64,000 nucleotides of DNA from Irpex lacteus (Eukaryota; Basidiomycota; Agaricomycetes; Polyporales; Irpicaceae). Positions 11,285-22,883 of this stretch are shown here, one piece after another. Under the pieces are notes generated by a model. That model saw only the letters and a program-made list of their open reading frames with translations, was not told where the DNA came from and did no database searches. Location of the stretch: the NCBI GenBank assembly GCA_001986395.2, contig MQVO02000010.1:372001-436000 (forward strand), in the 5' to 3' direction. The position numbers and the translations under genes were made by a program. The number at the start of each line of letters is the position of its first letter. The first letter of the stretch is position 1.

Positions 11285-12249
11285 TTACAACAGCAGCTCT
11301 CCCCTGGCCACAACCCTCGCCTGGCCAGAGAGCGTGATCTCCTCCTTCAATTCATGCCACCTCACTTTCATCTCCCCTCCACGCTCACTAACCTGCCTTG
11401 CCGCCATCTCCGCAGACAAGTCTTCTTTCAACAACTTCCTCGCCCAATAAGGTGTCAGCAGACTGTGCGACGAGCCACACGCGTGATCTTCTGGTGTGCC
11501 TAGAGCTGGCGCGAACATCCGCGATACAAATGCTACGTTGGGATCGGAGGATGCGGAGGTGACAACTAAGCCTGGATATCCCGTTTCTGACTTCAAAGCA
11601 GAACGTCAGGCTCCCGTTAGTTCTCTGACAAGTTGTGGACATATGGAGGTATACAATCGAAGCCACTCACGAAGACGTTTGGGTCTGGCTTACAGCCCGC
11701 CAGGTCGTCTTCAACCCCGATCTCCACAAAGGCGAAATGTGACAAATCTTCCGTGCCTGCTCCTGCAAACTTAACGTTCACGTCCTTCCTCAACCCTCTC
11801 CTGGTGATCTCCGATAAGTGGGCTGCCTTGTCTCCGCTAAACTCTTCGATAGGTGCGGACGGGAGAGTGAGATCGACCCAGTCTCCCGACCTGCGTGCGG
11901 TCAAGACGGCACCAGCTGTCGTCTTGTACCTGATTGTATGGACTGACGGATCGACGCTCCCAGAATAAGAAAACAACAGTCCGCTGGATGCTATGGACGC
12001 GTGCCCACAAAGCGGGATCTCTGTGGTAGGAGTAAACCATCGCACGTCAAACGATGCAACGTGCGGCTCAACGTCCTTCTCCGTCGAGGCTCGCAGGAAG
12101 GTCGTGACGGGTTGGTTGAAGTTACTTGCGATTTTCTGCAGCTTGTCTGAGTCTTGCAGTTCGTTCGAGTCGACGAAGACGATTGCTGCTGGGTTGCCGC
12201 CGAACGGGCTGGTGGAAAACGCGTTGACGGTGTAGAACGGGAGCGACAT
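11285..12249 (-). CDS. PhzF-family (phenazine biosynthesis-like) isomerase/epimerase
   Basis: Two exons, 12249-11671 and 11590-11285, join in phase 0 to 294 aa, the usual PhzF length. Seen in the sequence are the family N-terminus (FYTVNAF..PFGGNPAAIVF), the central EIPLCGHA motif carrying the likely general-base Glu, and the C-terminal half EDHACGSSHSLLTPYW, matching the second glycine-rich motif of this two-lobed diaminopimelate-epimerase-like fold. The donor GTGAGT lies at 11670 and the acceptor TTTGAAG ends at 11591. Known members isomerise small metabolites, and fungal paralogues are mostly uncharacterised, so the substrate cannot be named. The start ATG at 12249 is preferred because the family begins at this point; the open frame upstream lacks homology. 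Confidence 0.88.
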
Positions 12250-12553
12250 TGTTGTTTGTGTATTTACAATGAATGGGAGGACACACTGAGCAATTCGGGT
12301 CTTTATGTGTCTGTGGTCTTCGGTCATGTCACTCCCGAGGCAAGAGGTGGCCGGGCTGACCGAGAAATACAGTTTACGATTGCAACAAGATGAGTATTCC
12401 AGTAGCATAGATAGATGGGCGACATGAGTGGGGGTATGGATATCAGGATATCATCAAACATTAACAGAGTGGAACGTGTAGACAGCAGATTATTCATCTA
12501 CACAGAGATACAGAAAAATCCACATAAATAGAATCATGTATACAGATCATACA

Positions 12554-13936
12554 TCAAGCGGTGGGTGCCGACCAGGTTGAATCGACGACGTTTATTCCCT
12601 TTCTTGCTAGTCGTTGCCTCCACTGCCTGAGCTCGCCTTGAACACCAGCCTCCATGGCACGGGGACTCATACCCGTACGCAACCACTGCACGTCACGCGA
12701 TCGTATCATTTGAAGGTTCGGCAGTTTGGGGAAGAGAGGTTCCAGCACGAGCAAGAACTCAGGAATAGGTCGGGGTATCGAAAGGATGTGAAGAGGGTGT
12801 TTGTCCAGAGTGGACGGTATAGTAAGTATCGGAAGGGGATTCTCGAGGGAGAGGTGGTATAGGTTCGGGCATGAATGGAGCAAATTGGCCGGCGATTGGA
12901 AGAGCATCGTCGGCCATGACTTTGGCGCGAACAAATGAAGTGACGAGAGTTTCGTGCCGTGGGTATCGATGAATTGTGGCACGATGGATGTGCTAATAGC
13001 GGTGTCATCGTATGGGGTCACAGTGAGGTGAGACAGACTCGGGAGCGTGGAATGCAGTAAGGCAAACATCACTGGAGAGCAATGCATTGCAACCATGGAT
13101 AGTTTGCGCAACTGCGGAAGGTGGAGCGGCTTCGGTTGGATATGTCGCATGTCTGTGATAGAATCGGGAGAGTCGATGAGCAGAGGTTCGATGCCAGATC
13201 CTGTGAATTCCAGTTGTTCGAGGTTGGAACAACATTGCAGAAGGCTTAGGAAGGGGTCATCGTGGTCCACTGATGCTGAAACTAGCTTTAAGCCTTTGAT
13301 AGACTTGAGCCGTTCATTCCCGTCACGATTGCATAGGCTGTCTAGCACGCGACGACTGAGGATGAGGGTGTCGTTCAGCGTCAAGTGTGCCAGAAATGGT
13401 AGTAGAGGAAACAGGCGAGTGAGGATCTCGTCGACGTAGCAGACGTGCGACCAGAGCGTGCATCGTAGATCACCCAAGTCGAGGACTTGGACCCATCGCC
13501 CTGGTGCCGAGTATGGTATGCGCCTGATAGAGTCCCATTGCTTGTCGGCGGCCGCGAGGTGGCTGGTGAACGCCTTCAAGGACGACGAGGACGTGAAAAC
13601 CGCATGTTGGTAGAATAGCGGTAGTGCAACGTCCTACGACATTGCCACACTATTTAGTAAGGTAATTGAAATTCGATCGGATATAAGGCGTACCCTCAGA
13701 TGTTTGCACACGAGCAGTAGGCTCTGCCTCAAAGCAGTGATGCTCTGCGGTGAGCACGATGCTGACTGGTTATAGTACGCAGCAAAGACGTAGCCGAGGA
13801 TCTTAACCCAAAGCTCTGTCGGCAAAGTCTTTGCTGGTGGCTTCTGAGGAAGTAGAGGTATTAGTATCAGACTTCCCGGGGACTTGGCATACTTCCTGGG
13901 CTGCAACAGAACTTGCTGTAAGTCAACGAGACTCAT
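12554..13936 (-). CDS. F-box-like protein with LRR-type C-terminal half
   Basis: Two exons (13936-13694, 13633-12554) give 440 aa. The N-terminal half carries an F-box-like signature: TLPTELWVKILGYVF, then LLLVCKHLR, then DVALPLFYQHAVF across the intron. The rest has irregular leucine-rich motifs (FLAHLTLNDTLIL, LPQLRKLSMVAM, LPSLSHLTV, LSSLHLFAP, CPNLYHLSLENP). This is the layout of the large Agaricomycete F-box family, whose members bind Skp1 and recruit targets to SCF ubiquitin ligases. The target is unknown. The 60-nt intron sits inside the F-box, as is common in this family. The downstream neighbour on the same strand is PhzF, with no evident link. Confidence 0.75.
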
Positions 13937-14425
13937 GTTGGCCGTGACGTTGATTAATACCAGAAGGCGCTAGCCTGATGCTTATGAGGTCGCCAATTTA
14001 TAAAAAGAACTCGACTAGGTCGGCGACGTTCGGAATGACAGCGAGGAAGACTTAGAGTGGTCGCAAGACGGCCGACTTGACTGGCTCGGAGTGCAAATGC
14101 GCTTACCCCACACTGTGTGACAAGTCTGGGGAAAGTCGGAAGCACGAACTTTCGCGAGCCATGAGGCAAGTCTGACGCGGAAAGCTGTTGCTTACCCACG
14201 ACGGCACTCCGTCGCACGCTCAACTGAATTTGAATGGCGTCTTCAAATAAGTAGCGAAGCAAGTTGCGTGTGGTAACGGAGACGAAGCGGCAAGGCAAGT
14301 GCGTTCACGGGCCGTGTCTGCTGTGTACTTACAGGCCCACATCGTACCTCAGAGGTGGATTAAGAGAGATACAGATCCGTATATTACGACAAAGACTGCA
14401 AGCAGGGTTTAAACTATAGATAAAG
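13937..14425. other. Intergenic region, no gene seen
   Basis: About 490 bp between the F-box gene start and the WBP11 stop. It should hold the F-box promoter and the WBP11 3' UTR. No coding or repeat signal was recognised. Confidence 0.5.
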
Positions 14426-16177
14426 TTAAGAGGGCGGAGCACCCAAGACATCGCCCATTTCTGCCAGGAATTTCTCGTAGTCGTCCTTGGACTTGCCCAC
14501 TGAGTCCTTAGGCTTTCCCACTGCAGGCTGTGTCTTCGCGTCTGCGAATCCGGGGGTTGAACCAAATTGGCTCTTGAGTGTACTCATCAAATCCGGACGA
14601 GGTGCAACCTGAGGGCCCGACTCAGCATCAGTAGCCTCAACCGTCGGTGCCGCGTTGATCTTGGACGTAGGACCCGTATTTTTCTTCTTGCGAAGAGCCG
14701 CAGGTACAAACGAGGTGGCTTCTTTTTTCAAGTCGCGCAATTCTGGTTCGGCGGAGATAGTCGCAGCTGCTGACACCTCTTGTGTTACAGGCTTGGGCGG
14801 TAGCGAGGGATGATGCTGGACCCGCGACGCCCGGTGTGCTTGGAAGGTTTGGTGTGGAATTGACGAGAGAGGGTCTTGAACTGAACCGACAGACTGAGTC
14901 TTCCGAGGGAAGAAACCAGATGGAGGGGGTGGCATCTGCGGGAACGGAGGAGGAGGAGGATATGAACCTACTGCGCCAGAGAAACCTGGTGGTGGGGGAG
15001 GAGGAGGATGAGATCCGACAAATTGGGAGAAACCTGGGGGAGGTGGGGGAGGAGGAAAGTTGGGCATCCCAAAACCGGGAGGAGGAGGGGGAGGAGGGAG
15101 GTTCGGCATACCAAAGCCAGGAGGGGGAGGGGGTATAGGCATCCCAGGAGGAAAGGGTGGAAGCAAGGCGCCAGGCATTCCGGGTGGAGGCACACCTGGC
15201 GGAAGTGGTGGTGGCACGATATTCGCAGGTACTGGAGGTAAAGGGGGCAATGGGGTCACCGTACCTATAAGAATTATGTCAGACATTGTCGACGAAAGGC
15301 GTACTTGCCTGGAGATTTTGTAACGTACCGACAGAAGCACCATCTCTGGGTGGTGGTGGGTCATCTGGCATCGGAATATCCTCGTCATCCTCAATAAGCT
15401 GGTCGTCCTCACCAAGAACAGGACCTGGTGGAGGACCCGCTGGCATGGCAATCTCATCGTCCGAGTCTTGTGCAGCTTCGGCGTCGCTATCTACCTCATC
15501 AGGTCTGAGAGCTGCTTGAAGTCAGTTGGTCATCTAATGCTGCAATCGGTGATATCACGTACGTCTCTCTATGTATGGCATGCCTGGTGGCGGGACTCCG
15601 TAAGGGTTGAACACAGGGTCGTAGTACACACTCCTCTCAGGATGTCTTGGTAGACCACGTTTGTTGAACAGATTACGTTTTTGAGGGATTACTTTCTCTG
15701 TTTCTTCTTCCTTCTCATTGTCACGCCTTCGTGCCTTGTACACCAACTTCCGGTGCTCTGGATGTTCGGCGACATACTCTTCTTTCTTCTTGTTGATTTT
15801 CTCTAGTTCCTTCTTGAGCTCCGCCAAACGAGCCTTATCAGAGTCGGGGGATGCCTCAAGTTTCTCTATCTCCTCTTCGATGTCTATGACACGTCTGTGT
15901 CAGTGTGACGAGCCGAAGGTTATTAATATCGTACTTGCCTCGGGTATCTTTTTTGACCAGAGCAAAATCTCGGGCCTTTGAACGCTCTGCCTTGTTCTAC
16001 TGTTTGGAGTAATATATAAGTGTTAGATGTACCGCGTTCCTAATATGTACTCGCCTTCTTGAGCTCCTTCTTACGCTGAGCCTTGCCTGTAACGTCATGA
16101 GTTGTGATTTATCATGGATTCAGGGAAACATACGCACGATACGCATCCGCTGGATTAGCATTTTTTCCCTTCGCCAT
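14426..16177 (-). CDS. WBP11: WBP11-type spliceosomal protein (WW-domain-binding protein 11)
   Basis: Nuclear pre-mRNA splicing factor of the Wbp11/ELF5/Saf1 family. The N-terminal domain is typical: MAKGKNANPADAYR, then a Lys-rich helix AQRKKELKKNKAERSKARDF, a coiled coil around ELKKELEKINKKKEEY, and the NPYGVPPPGMPYIER box. An acidic linker follows, then many PPPPPPGFGMP-type proline runs (about 14950-15240 on this strand) that would bind WW domains. The end KFLAEMGDVLGA is the usual C-terminal motif. At least six exons. Two introns need GC donors: AAG|GCGAGT (16054-15997) and GAG|GCAAGT (15938-15884). No GT alternative keeps the reading frame. The ATG at 16177 is the first of the family's conserved N-terminus. 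It is divergently transcribed from the RING gene. Confidence 0.9.
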
Positions 16178-16482
16178 TTCTAATTCCTCGACGAATTAAA
16201 CACGCTGGTCGTCGTTTGAAGGAGCGAGCTCGCTGTGGCGGGTGGTGGTGGTCAAGTCCGAGCCGCACGTGTGCGCTCCCGAAATGGGATCACCCTTTGA
16301 GTCATGCCGCCGCCCGAAGCTCTTTACCTCCAACTGTGGTGGTCTGCTTCCCTCACCACGGGAAGCTCCCCACACCTGCTTTTGGATTTTTCTCATAAAT
16401 TTCTGCAACATTGGCGACGACAGTGGCGAAGAAGGAACTGGCAACGAACGCGAGGACTTCACCGTCTTTTCCGCAGAGCGCC
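16178..16482. promoter_or_regulatory. Shared divergent promoter, WBP11 / RNF10-like
   Basis: These 305 bp separate the two start codons of head-to-head genes, so both promoters must lie here. No TATA box is evident, which fits housekeeping genes. Confidence 0.6.
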
Positions 16483-18607
16483 ATGACCACCCAGCACCCC
16501 ACGACTCAATCTACGGGCCCTAATTCGAAACGACCAGCGCAGATGGCATCCGCTCAGTCTCTCAACCACTTATTGAACTTCTCGCTACCCCCTAGACAGA
16601 CCCATCAGTACAGTAATGTACCTCGTAGGAGGAGGGCAGGGCAGAACCCAGTCCTGAGGAGCAAGGACCGTGAGTACAGACGAACTCATCACGTCCCTGT
16701 TCACACTGAAGCAGTTACATACAGGCTTCGTTAATGCCCAGTACCGCTTTGTCATGAACCCTGGTGGTGACTACACTGTACACTTCGCTGATCCTGACAT
16801 GTATGTGCAAAGTTACTTCTCCTAAGGGCTTATCTCATCTGTAGCCAGTTTCTTCCAATGGCCCGACATTCTTCAAGTCATCGTACCACGAATATCCGCC
16901 CAGTCGCACGTTTCTGGTGCTACTGCGCGCAGCATGTCTGGAGAAGACATCGCGACATGTCCGATATGCCTGTCGCCTCCCACTGCCCCGAGGATGACGA
17001 AATGCGGGCATGTGTTCTGCTTCCCCTGCATCCTGCACTACCTCGCTACCTCGGAGAACACCAAGGCAGTACGATGCCCCATCTGCCATGATACGGTCGT
17101 CGAACGTGAATTAAAGGCCGTGAAATGGATTGATCCCTCGACAGTAGTCGAAGAGGAAGACGATGCGCCTCCCCGTGCGTCTTCTTCCTCTGCTTCACTT
17201 GACCCTGCAATCGCCGCTACGCCCGCCCCTGGCACGACCTTACGAATGCGCCTCATGTTACGACCCCAGATTACTACTCTTGCGCTACCTCGATCGCAAA
17301 CTTGGCCATCGGACTTGTTACCACGTCACCAAGCTCCATTCCATTTCCTCCCGGATGTCTATGTCTTTTCGAAGTTTATGCTTGCTACACCGTCTGCCCT
17401 GATCAGCGACCTCTCACGGGACTTGGACGATCTGGCAACAGAACGACGTATATTATCTGGGATGCAGGATCATTTGGGTGTGTCCTTCGTCGACGCTGCG
17501 GATAAGAAGGTTAGGCTACAGATGGCGAAGGCAGCCGCTTTGGAAACTCCGCAACTGCAGGAGGCTGTCGATGCTGCTCATCATGCGCTTGAACAGCTTG
17601 AACAGCGAACGACGTTCCATTCGCGCAAAGTGCAAGAAGAACAGGCCCAAGTCAGTGCACCACTCGAGGATGCACCTACAGACTTCCTCGCTCAGCAGCC
17701 TTCGGCCTTCCAGACACCAGCACAACCCTCGAACGAGACTCAACGTGTGTCGACGCCCACTCGGAACCCAAGGCAACGACGCAATGTCAATCCCCCACCC
17801 CCTTCCTCGGAGTACTATTATTATCAGGCAGCGTCAGGCATGCCGATCTTCCTGCATCCCTTGGACATCAAGATCCTTCTATCCCACTTCGGAAGCTATT
17901 CGGCTTTCCCGGATACTATCACGGTCCGAGTCGAGTCTCTCACGGAGAGCACCGTAAACAACGAACTTCGTAAACGCTGCAAGTACTTGTTACACCTCCC
18001 CGAAGGTACCGACGTAGTCTTTATCGAGACAGACTTGGAAGGCGTCGTTGGTCAAGAGGGACTCAAGAACTTCGAACGACCTCTGGCCATGCGTCGTCAC
18101 CGACGTGAGTTGAAAGACCGCAAGGACGACAAGGCTCGTGCCAAGGCCGAGGAACTGGAGAAAGAGAAGGTGGTGCAGAACTGGAACGAGATGACGAGAC
18201 ACAGGGTGGACGCGTACATTCCTCCTCCTGCGCCTCGGGCACCGTCGCCTGTGGAGGATTTCCACGACTTCCCCGAGCCTGGACAGGAGCGGATTGTGCC
18301 GCCGGCTCCGACGACTACGACACTGACAAACCAGCGATCGCAGCAGGCGTCGGGTGCCTGGGGCGCCAGGAGTTTTGCATCCGCTGCTCAACCCGCTTCA
18401 TCCGGGAATGGTAATGGGAGTAATGGGCGTACGGCACCGGTTCACCGGCCTACACGTCGGACGGTGGTAGACGAGGAGGATGAATGGGAGCTTGACGTTG
18501 CCTTCCATGAGTTGGAGCGTACGAATCGGACTGGTGGCGGCCGTGGTGGGAAGAAGAAGAATAACCGATTGGTTGTGCTCGGTGGAGGAGGGGGCAGGAG
18601 GAGGTGA
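16483..18607 (+). CDS. RNF10: RNF10/Mag2-type RING E3 ubiquitin ligase
   Basis: Three exons (16483-16669, 16725-16800, 16849-18607) give 673 aa. Exon 2 supplies the family motif FVNAQYRFVMNPGGDYTVHF..DPD, followed by WPDILQV. Exon 3 opens with a C3HC4 RING: CPICLSPPTAPRMTKCGHVF, then CFPCILHYL and CPICHD. Later regions contain EYYYYQAASGMPIFLHPLD and a coiled, charged segment near residues 520-560, as in RNF10. Human RNF10 and yeast Mag2 ubiquitinate small-subunit ribosomal proteins during ribosome quality control, so a cytosolic ribosome-associated role is inferred. The ATG at 16483 is the first in-frame ATG; frames opening earlier rely on TTG. The C-terminus is a Gly/Arg-rich basic tail. 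Confidence 0.9.
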
Positions 18608-18921
18608 AGCTGATGGTCATCAGGCTACATTATGATATGGGTATGTGTAATGCGGGTGGTGTGGTGTAGATCCTCTGCCGGCGTGAGTATAATCTTTAGC
18701 GGACTTGACGTAGGGCGTGTTCAGCTGTCAGACTGGGGCGTGCTGTCGATCAATCATGCAGATGGTTAGGCATGAGGAGGTAATGACAAAGGACATACAT
18801 ACAATCATTGTTATATCAAACAAGAAAGCAACATGTAACAACAGTACACGATCATCGTCCATCAGCAATCTATGTATACGTATGCTCTGCATAGCAGCAA
18901 GCAGTATTCGAGAAACATTTA
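18608..18921. other. Intergenic region, no gene seen
   Basis: About 310 bp between two convergent genes. It is AT-richer than its flanks, and I see no terminal repeat marking the end of the neighbouring retroelement. Confidence 0.5.
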
Positions 18922-21046
18922 TCAGACGATAGTCAGAAATTGGCGAAGCTCTAGTGGGAGCGAGATACGAGGAAGGCGAGTAGTAATCCGAGGGGCAGTA
19001 AGGCCACGGGAGAGACGATCTGCCTTGTTGTACTTTGACTCGACGTATTCGGGGAGGATCCCAAGATTGGGGGACATGCAGACATAGACTGCTCTCCGAA
19101 TGGCGAAATTGACATGGAAGTTCCGGCTCCAGCCTTTACTCCAGGCGCCAATGACACCAGTATTATCGCAGTGGACGATGATGGTGACATCCTTGTGGTC
19201 CTTTGTGAGGTACATGCAGGCAAGCTCCAGAGCAACCATTTCTGCCCACCCAATATCACGTCCGTCAGCCTCCCAATCAGCGGCAAGTTTCCATGCAGCC
19301 GACCTCCCTCCGATTATGATACCAATGCCCCACGTAGAAGCATCAACCCAAACATCGAGGTTATGGGTGTCGCGGGGGACTAATGATCCGCAAGTTTCTT
19401 GCTGTAGTGTGTCTCTCCACCATTGTAAATCAGGTACCAGCTGCTCTGAAATTTCCGGCGGGGTTGGAGAGTTTCGGAACGCGGTGATGAGAACATGAAG
19501 GCTCGCCAGATAGCTTCTTCCCCATGGACATACAAACGAGGCATGAGAGAGAGTTCCAGTGATGCTCCGTGTATCTTTCAGCGTAATTGTGCCGGCACTG
19601 GCGTCGTCCAGGAATGTCTCGACCGTCTTGAGGCAGTGCTTGCGCTTTTCCTCAGGCAGCGCAACCAAACGCTCCTCAAGATCCCATACATATCCGACAT
19701 ATGTGAACTGAGAGGAATAGCGAAAGCATTTGCCTCGCTTCCAAGGGATACCCAACTGCCTCGAGACGCCGAAAAGGTCCTCAATATCGAAAGGATACTT
19801 CCACTGTCCGCGCCAGTTTTTCGGACCACTCGGGAATCGAAAGCTGATGAGGTCATCTACCCATACCTTGACATCACCTTGAGACCCTCCAAAGCCCAAT
19901 CTGAGCAGTATATCGACGATCGCGTCCATAATTTGAGCTTGCAGTCCTGGTCCAGAGGCGGGACCGAAAGGGCATACATGGTCTATGAAGAATTGGTGGG
20001 GATGAACTTGGATAACGAGAAACGGTTTATGGTCGGGGAGGATAGGTATGTTCCTGTAGGCAGAGTCGATGTCAAAGGTGGCGGCCTGAGTACCAGGCGG
20101 CGTGTTCATGACCTGTAAGAATCTATGAGTATTAATCTTGCAACAACATCAACCTGGACCACACTGCCAAAGTGGAGGTCTTGTTATGTTGTCCTTCACG
20201 TAGTTGACGTACAAGGCAGTGGCAATAATCTCCAATAGAAGACAGGCTACTTACAATACGGGCGACTTCCTCAGCATTTCCCCACGAGGTAGGAAAGTCT
20301 TCCGGGTCAATAAAGTAATTGACAAAGAATCCAGCCCTGTTCTTCGACGAGCAGTCGAGAACGACTCGATATTCACCTGAGGAACCTGTCTTGGGCCTGA
20401 GAAATACAGGGGATGACATGAATGGGCCACCGAGTGTATCCTCGACTTCGCTTTGTGTGTATGGCCCGGACATGTGCCCAAGTCGCACTTGTTCAAAGGC
20501 ATACTGCAAGACGAAGTCGAGGCTCTCGGGGCTGTGAATGTGGTTGCTGGAAGTATACGACCTTGTAAGTGGTTCGAATGTACCGAGTGGAAACCCGGTA
20601 CGCAGGCGATAAGGGAGGTTAGGGTATGTCTTCGAAAGTCCTAGGTAATACAACATGCTTTCAAAGGCGTCGGCGTTATAAGGGGTAATGATGCGGTCCC
20701 GTTCAGAAATACCGCGTACTATGGGCTTGATAACGGGAGGAACCACAGCAGGTGCACCCGTCTCTGGATGCGAGGGGTCCATGATCTGAAAAGCAGCGCT
20801 GAGGCCCGTGTTGGAGCCTATAAAGAGTTTTGAGGACGTACCGTAGCCGGAGGGAAAGCCAGGGGCGTTGTATAAGGCAGAGCGCGCGCCGTGCAGAGAG
20901 CAAGATGAGGGAGTGAAGTTGAGGAGAAGATATGGGGTGGCTAGTGCTGAATACTCGGCCCAGATACAGTTCTCACCGTTAAAGTTCAACGTTTCGTCCA
21001 TTCTCATCCATTGTTGGGCTGTTCTAGTCTCATCTGATTCGAACAC
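18922..21046 (-). mobile_element. Retroelement reverse transcriptase-RNase H coding region (partial element)
   Basis: Two exons in frame (about 21046-20255 and about 20118-18922; donor GTAAGT at 20254) encode some 650 residues without a stop. The first part carries a conserved pre-RT region (IITPYNADAFESMLYYLGL, GGPFMSSPVFLRPK, YRVVLDCSSKN). The second holds the palm motifs: FDIDSAYRNIPI with catalytic Asp, PFGPASGPG, and VWVDDLISF with the paired Asp. RNase H follows (WVDASTWGIGII, MVALELACMYL, HCDNTGVIGAW, NKADRLSRG). Gag, integrase or tyrosine recombinase, LTRs and terminal repeats are not seen. The 5' end is unclear: the frame continues upstream without an ATG and looks Cys-rich, so the element is probably truncated. 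The RT resembles the DIRS/Ty3-like type common in Agaricomycetes; the class assignment is tentative. Confidence 0.8.
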
Positions 21047-21577
21047 GCACTCGAACGCCTTGTTCTCCGTAAGGCAGACGAAGCAGCTACAAGCCTTCGT
21101 ACCTTCAAATTAGAGTAAGATCGTTGTTTGTTGCAGAGTGAATGACTGAGAGACGTACGTATGCGGCGCCATACTATACTATAGCAGATCTAGGCTTGCA
21201 ATTGACATCAAAATAAAAACAAGAAGTGCTGATAACATGTACATGTGCTACAACACGTACGTCACAGTATGCAAAGAGGGGGAAGGGGGAAATGTGATGC
21301 CGGATATACGGAACAGGACTGGTGATAGCCTGGAGAGCTATTCTGCGACAACTATGGAAAGATTTGGCATATGGATAACCATACAAGGTAGATAGATAGA
21401 TTACTGTGGGTATAGAACAAGGGAGCGAGAACTTTCAGAGCACGTAGCAAGGTCGTAAATACTTATGGTGGGGGAAACCAGTCCTTAGTTACGTCCAACA
21501 ACAGTCCAGACTGAAGAAGTGAAAACATAGCTTGTCACAGCGATCACTGCAAGTACAGTAGTACACGATCCGGCTGA
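21047..21577. other. Region upstream of the retroelement ORF, no gene seen
   Basis: About 530 bp. The first 70 bp continue the retroelement frame with Cys codons but no start. The remainder is AT-rich and holds the presumed 3' UTR of SHO1. Confidence 0.45.
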
Positions 21578-22883
21578 TCATAGCAATTGAAGGTAATTTG
21601 ATGGAGCAACTGTAGATCGTTGACAGAAACTATCAGCAACTGACGCCTGCAGGGCAGTGAATGGGGAGTACGCACTTCCTATTGTCCCGTCTTCCTTTTT
21701 AGCTTGCCACCACTTTCCTTGCTTATCAAGAATCTCTAGGATCTCCCCCTTCTCGAACGAGATCTCGTTTGGATCTTCTGTGTTAGCCGAGTCTAATTGC
21801 GGTGGCGAATTTCATTAGATTGCCGCAGTAGCGTGACGACCACAACTCACATGGATACATTGCCTTCGCTCTGTATGTGTAGTCCGACTTCGCCGACGTG
21901 TCTCCTGGCCCAGGGCTACCCGCAGGAGATACAGGACCTCCAGAGGAGGCGATAGCGCCGCCAGACACATTAGGCAGGTTTCCAGGACCTCCGCCCGCAC
22001 CAACACCAGCTGCTCCGGGGCCCATCATCGGACTCGCAAGACCAGCTGGAGCATTGTCGCCCACCGTAGAGTTGGGTCCACGAATAGAGCCTGCAGGTCC
22101 GATACTGTTTTGGTTGATACTTCTGTTGTCGACGCTGGGAGCCTTGAAGCTCGCGCCACTGCCGATGGGCGGAGCATTGAAACTGGCGGGTTTGGCGTCG
22201 TAACCAGTGGGACCAAGCGCACCTGGAGCAGCGTACCCAACACCTCCGTAGCCGTTCCCGCCCATACCATGCACGCTCTGCGTGCGCCTCCGTCTCCTAC
22301 CAGGTGGTGTGAGGCCTCCCGTGCCCATAGAGTTGAAGACGTGGAGCATGAGCGAGTCCTCTTCGGACGTAAAGTAGAGTGCCCAGATAATGTTGACAAT
22401 GGCGAGAATGAGCCAGCCTGCTGCTATGGCGTCGATGGCGGATGTGTGAGAGAAGATTGACTGGTTAACGCCGATGACAGAGAAGACGATGGCGATGGAG
22501 AGGAAGGTAGAAAGCTGGAAACGGTGCATTGCTATGGAGTCCGTGGCGAGGGTGTGTATGACACCAAGAATGAGGAAGAGCTGTAGGAAGATGGCAAACC
22601 ATAGTGTACCGACGGATCCATGGCCAACTGTCTCGAGGATGTGTAATTAAGCAAAGGGATACCGTACGAGTGGGTATGAGGGACGTACATTGCGCAGTCG
22701 CTATTGCCTGTGCAATGAAGGCCGTAAACCAGCCGACCTGAGGGGTGATTGTTATCTTAGCATAAGCACAGCTTGATAGTCGTACATCTGGATACTCACC
22801 AATGCTAGTATTGTTGTGAAGAGAAAGACATAATGAGTGAGAATGGGGGTGAAGTCATAACCCTCACTCCCGCGGGGAGGCAT
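21578..22883 (-). CDS. SHO1: SHO1 high-osmolarity signalling membrane protein
   Basis: Plasma-membrane osmosensor feeding the Pbs2-Hog1 MAP kinase pathway. Five exons (22883-22800, 22737-22689, 22627-21851, 21792-21676, 21609-21578) join in frame to 352 aa. Four transmembrane segments fill the N-terminal third: HYVFLFTTILAL, VGWFTAFIAQAIATAQF, LWFAIFLQLFLILGVIHTLA, and two hydrophobic stretches around FLSIAIVFSVIGV and GWLILAIVNIIWALYF, one of which may be shared. A Gly/Pro/Ser linker leads to a complete C-terminal SH3 domain: AKAMYPYSAN, EDPNEISFEKGEILEI, GKWWQAKKEDG, GIAPSNYLQLL. In yeast the SH3 domain binds Pbs2. The last exon is only 32 nt and completes the SH3 core. The ATG at 22883 starts MPPRGSEGYDF, just before the first helix. 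Confidence 0.92.

Noticed and set aside
14962..15323. Gly-rich plus-strand frames opposite WBP11
   Set aside because: They are the reverse complement of the proline-rich (CCN) repeats of WBP11.
18951..20118. Plus-strand frames of about 130-207 codons opposite the reverse transcriptase
   Set aside because: Antisense shadows of the RT/RNase H coding exon, with no domain of their own.
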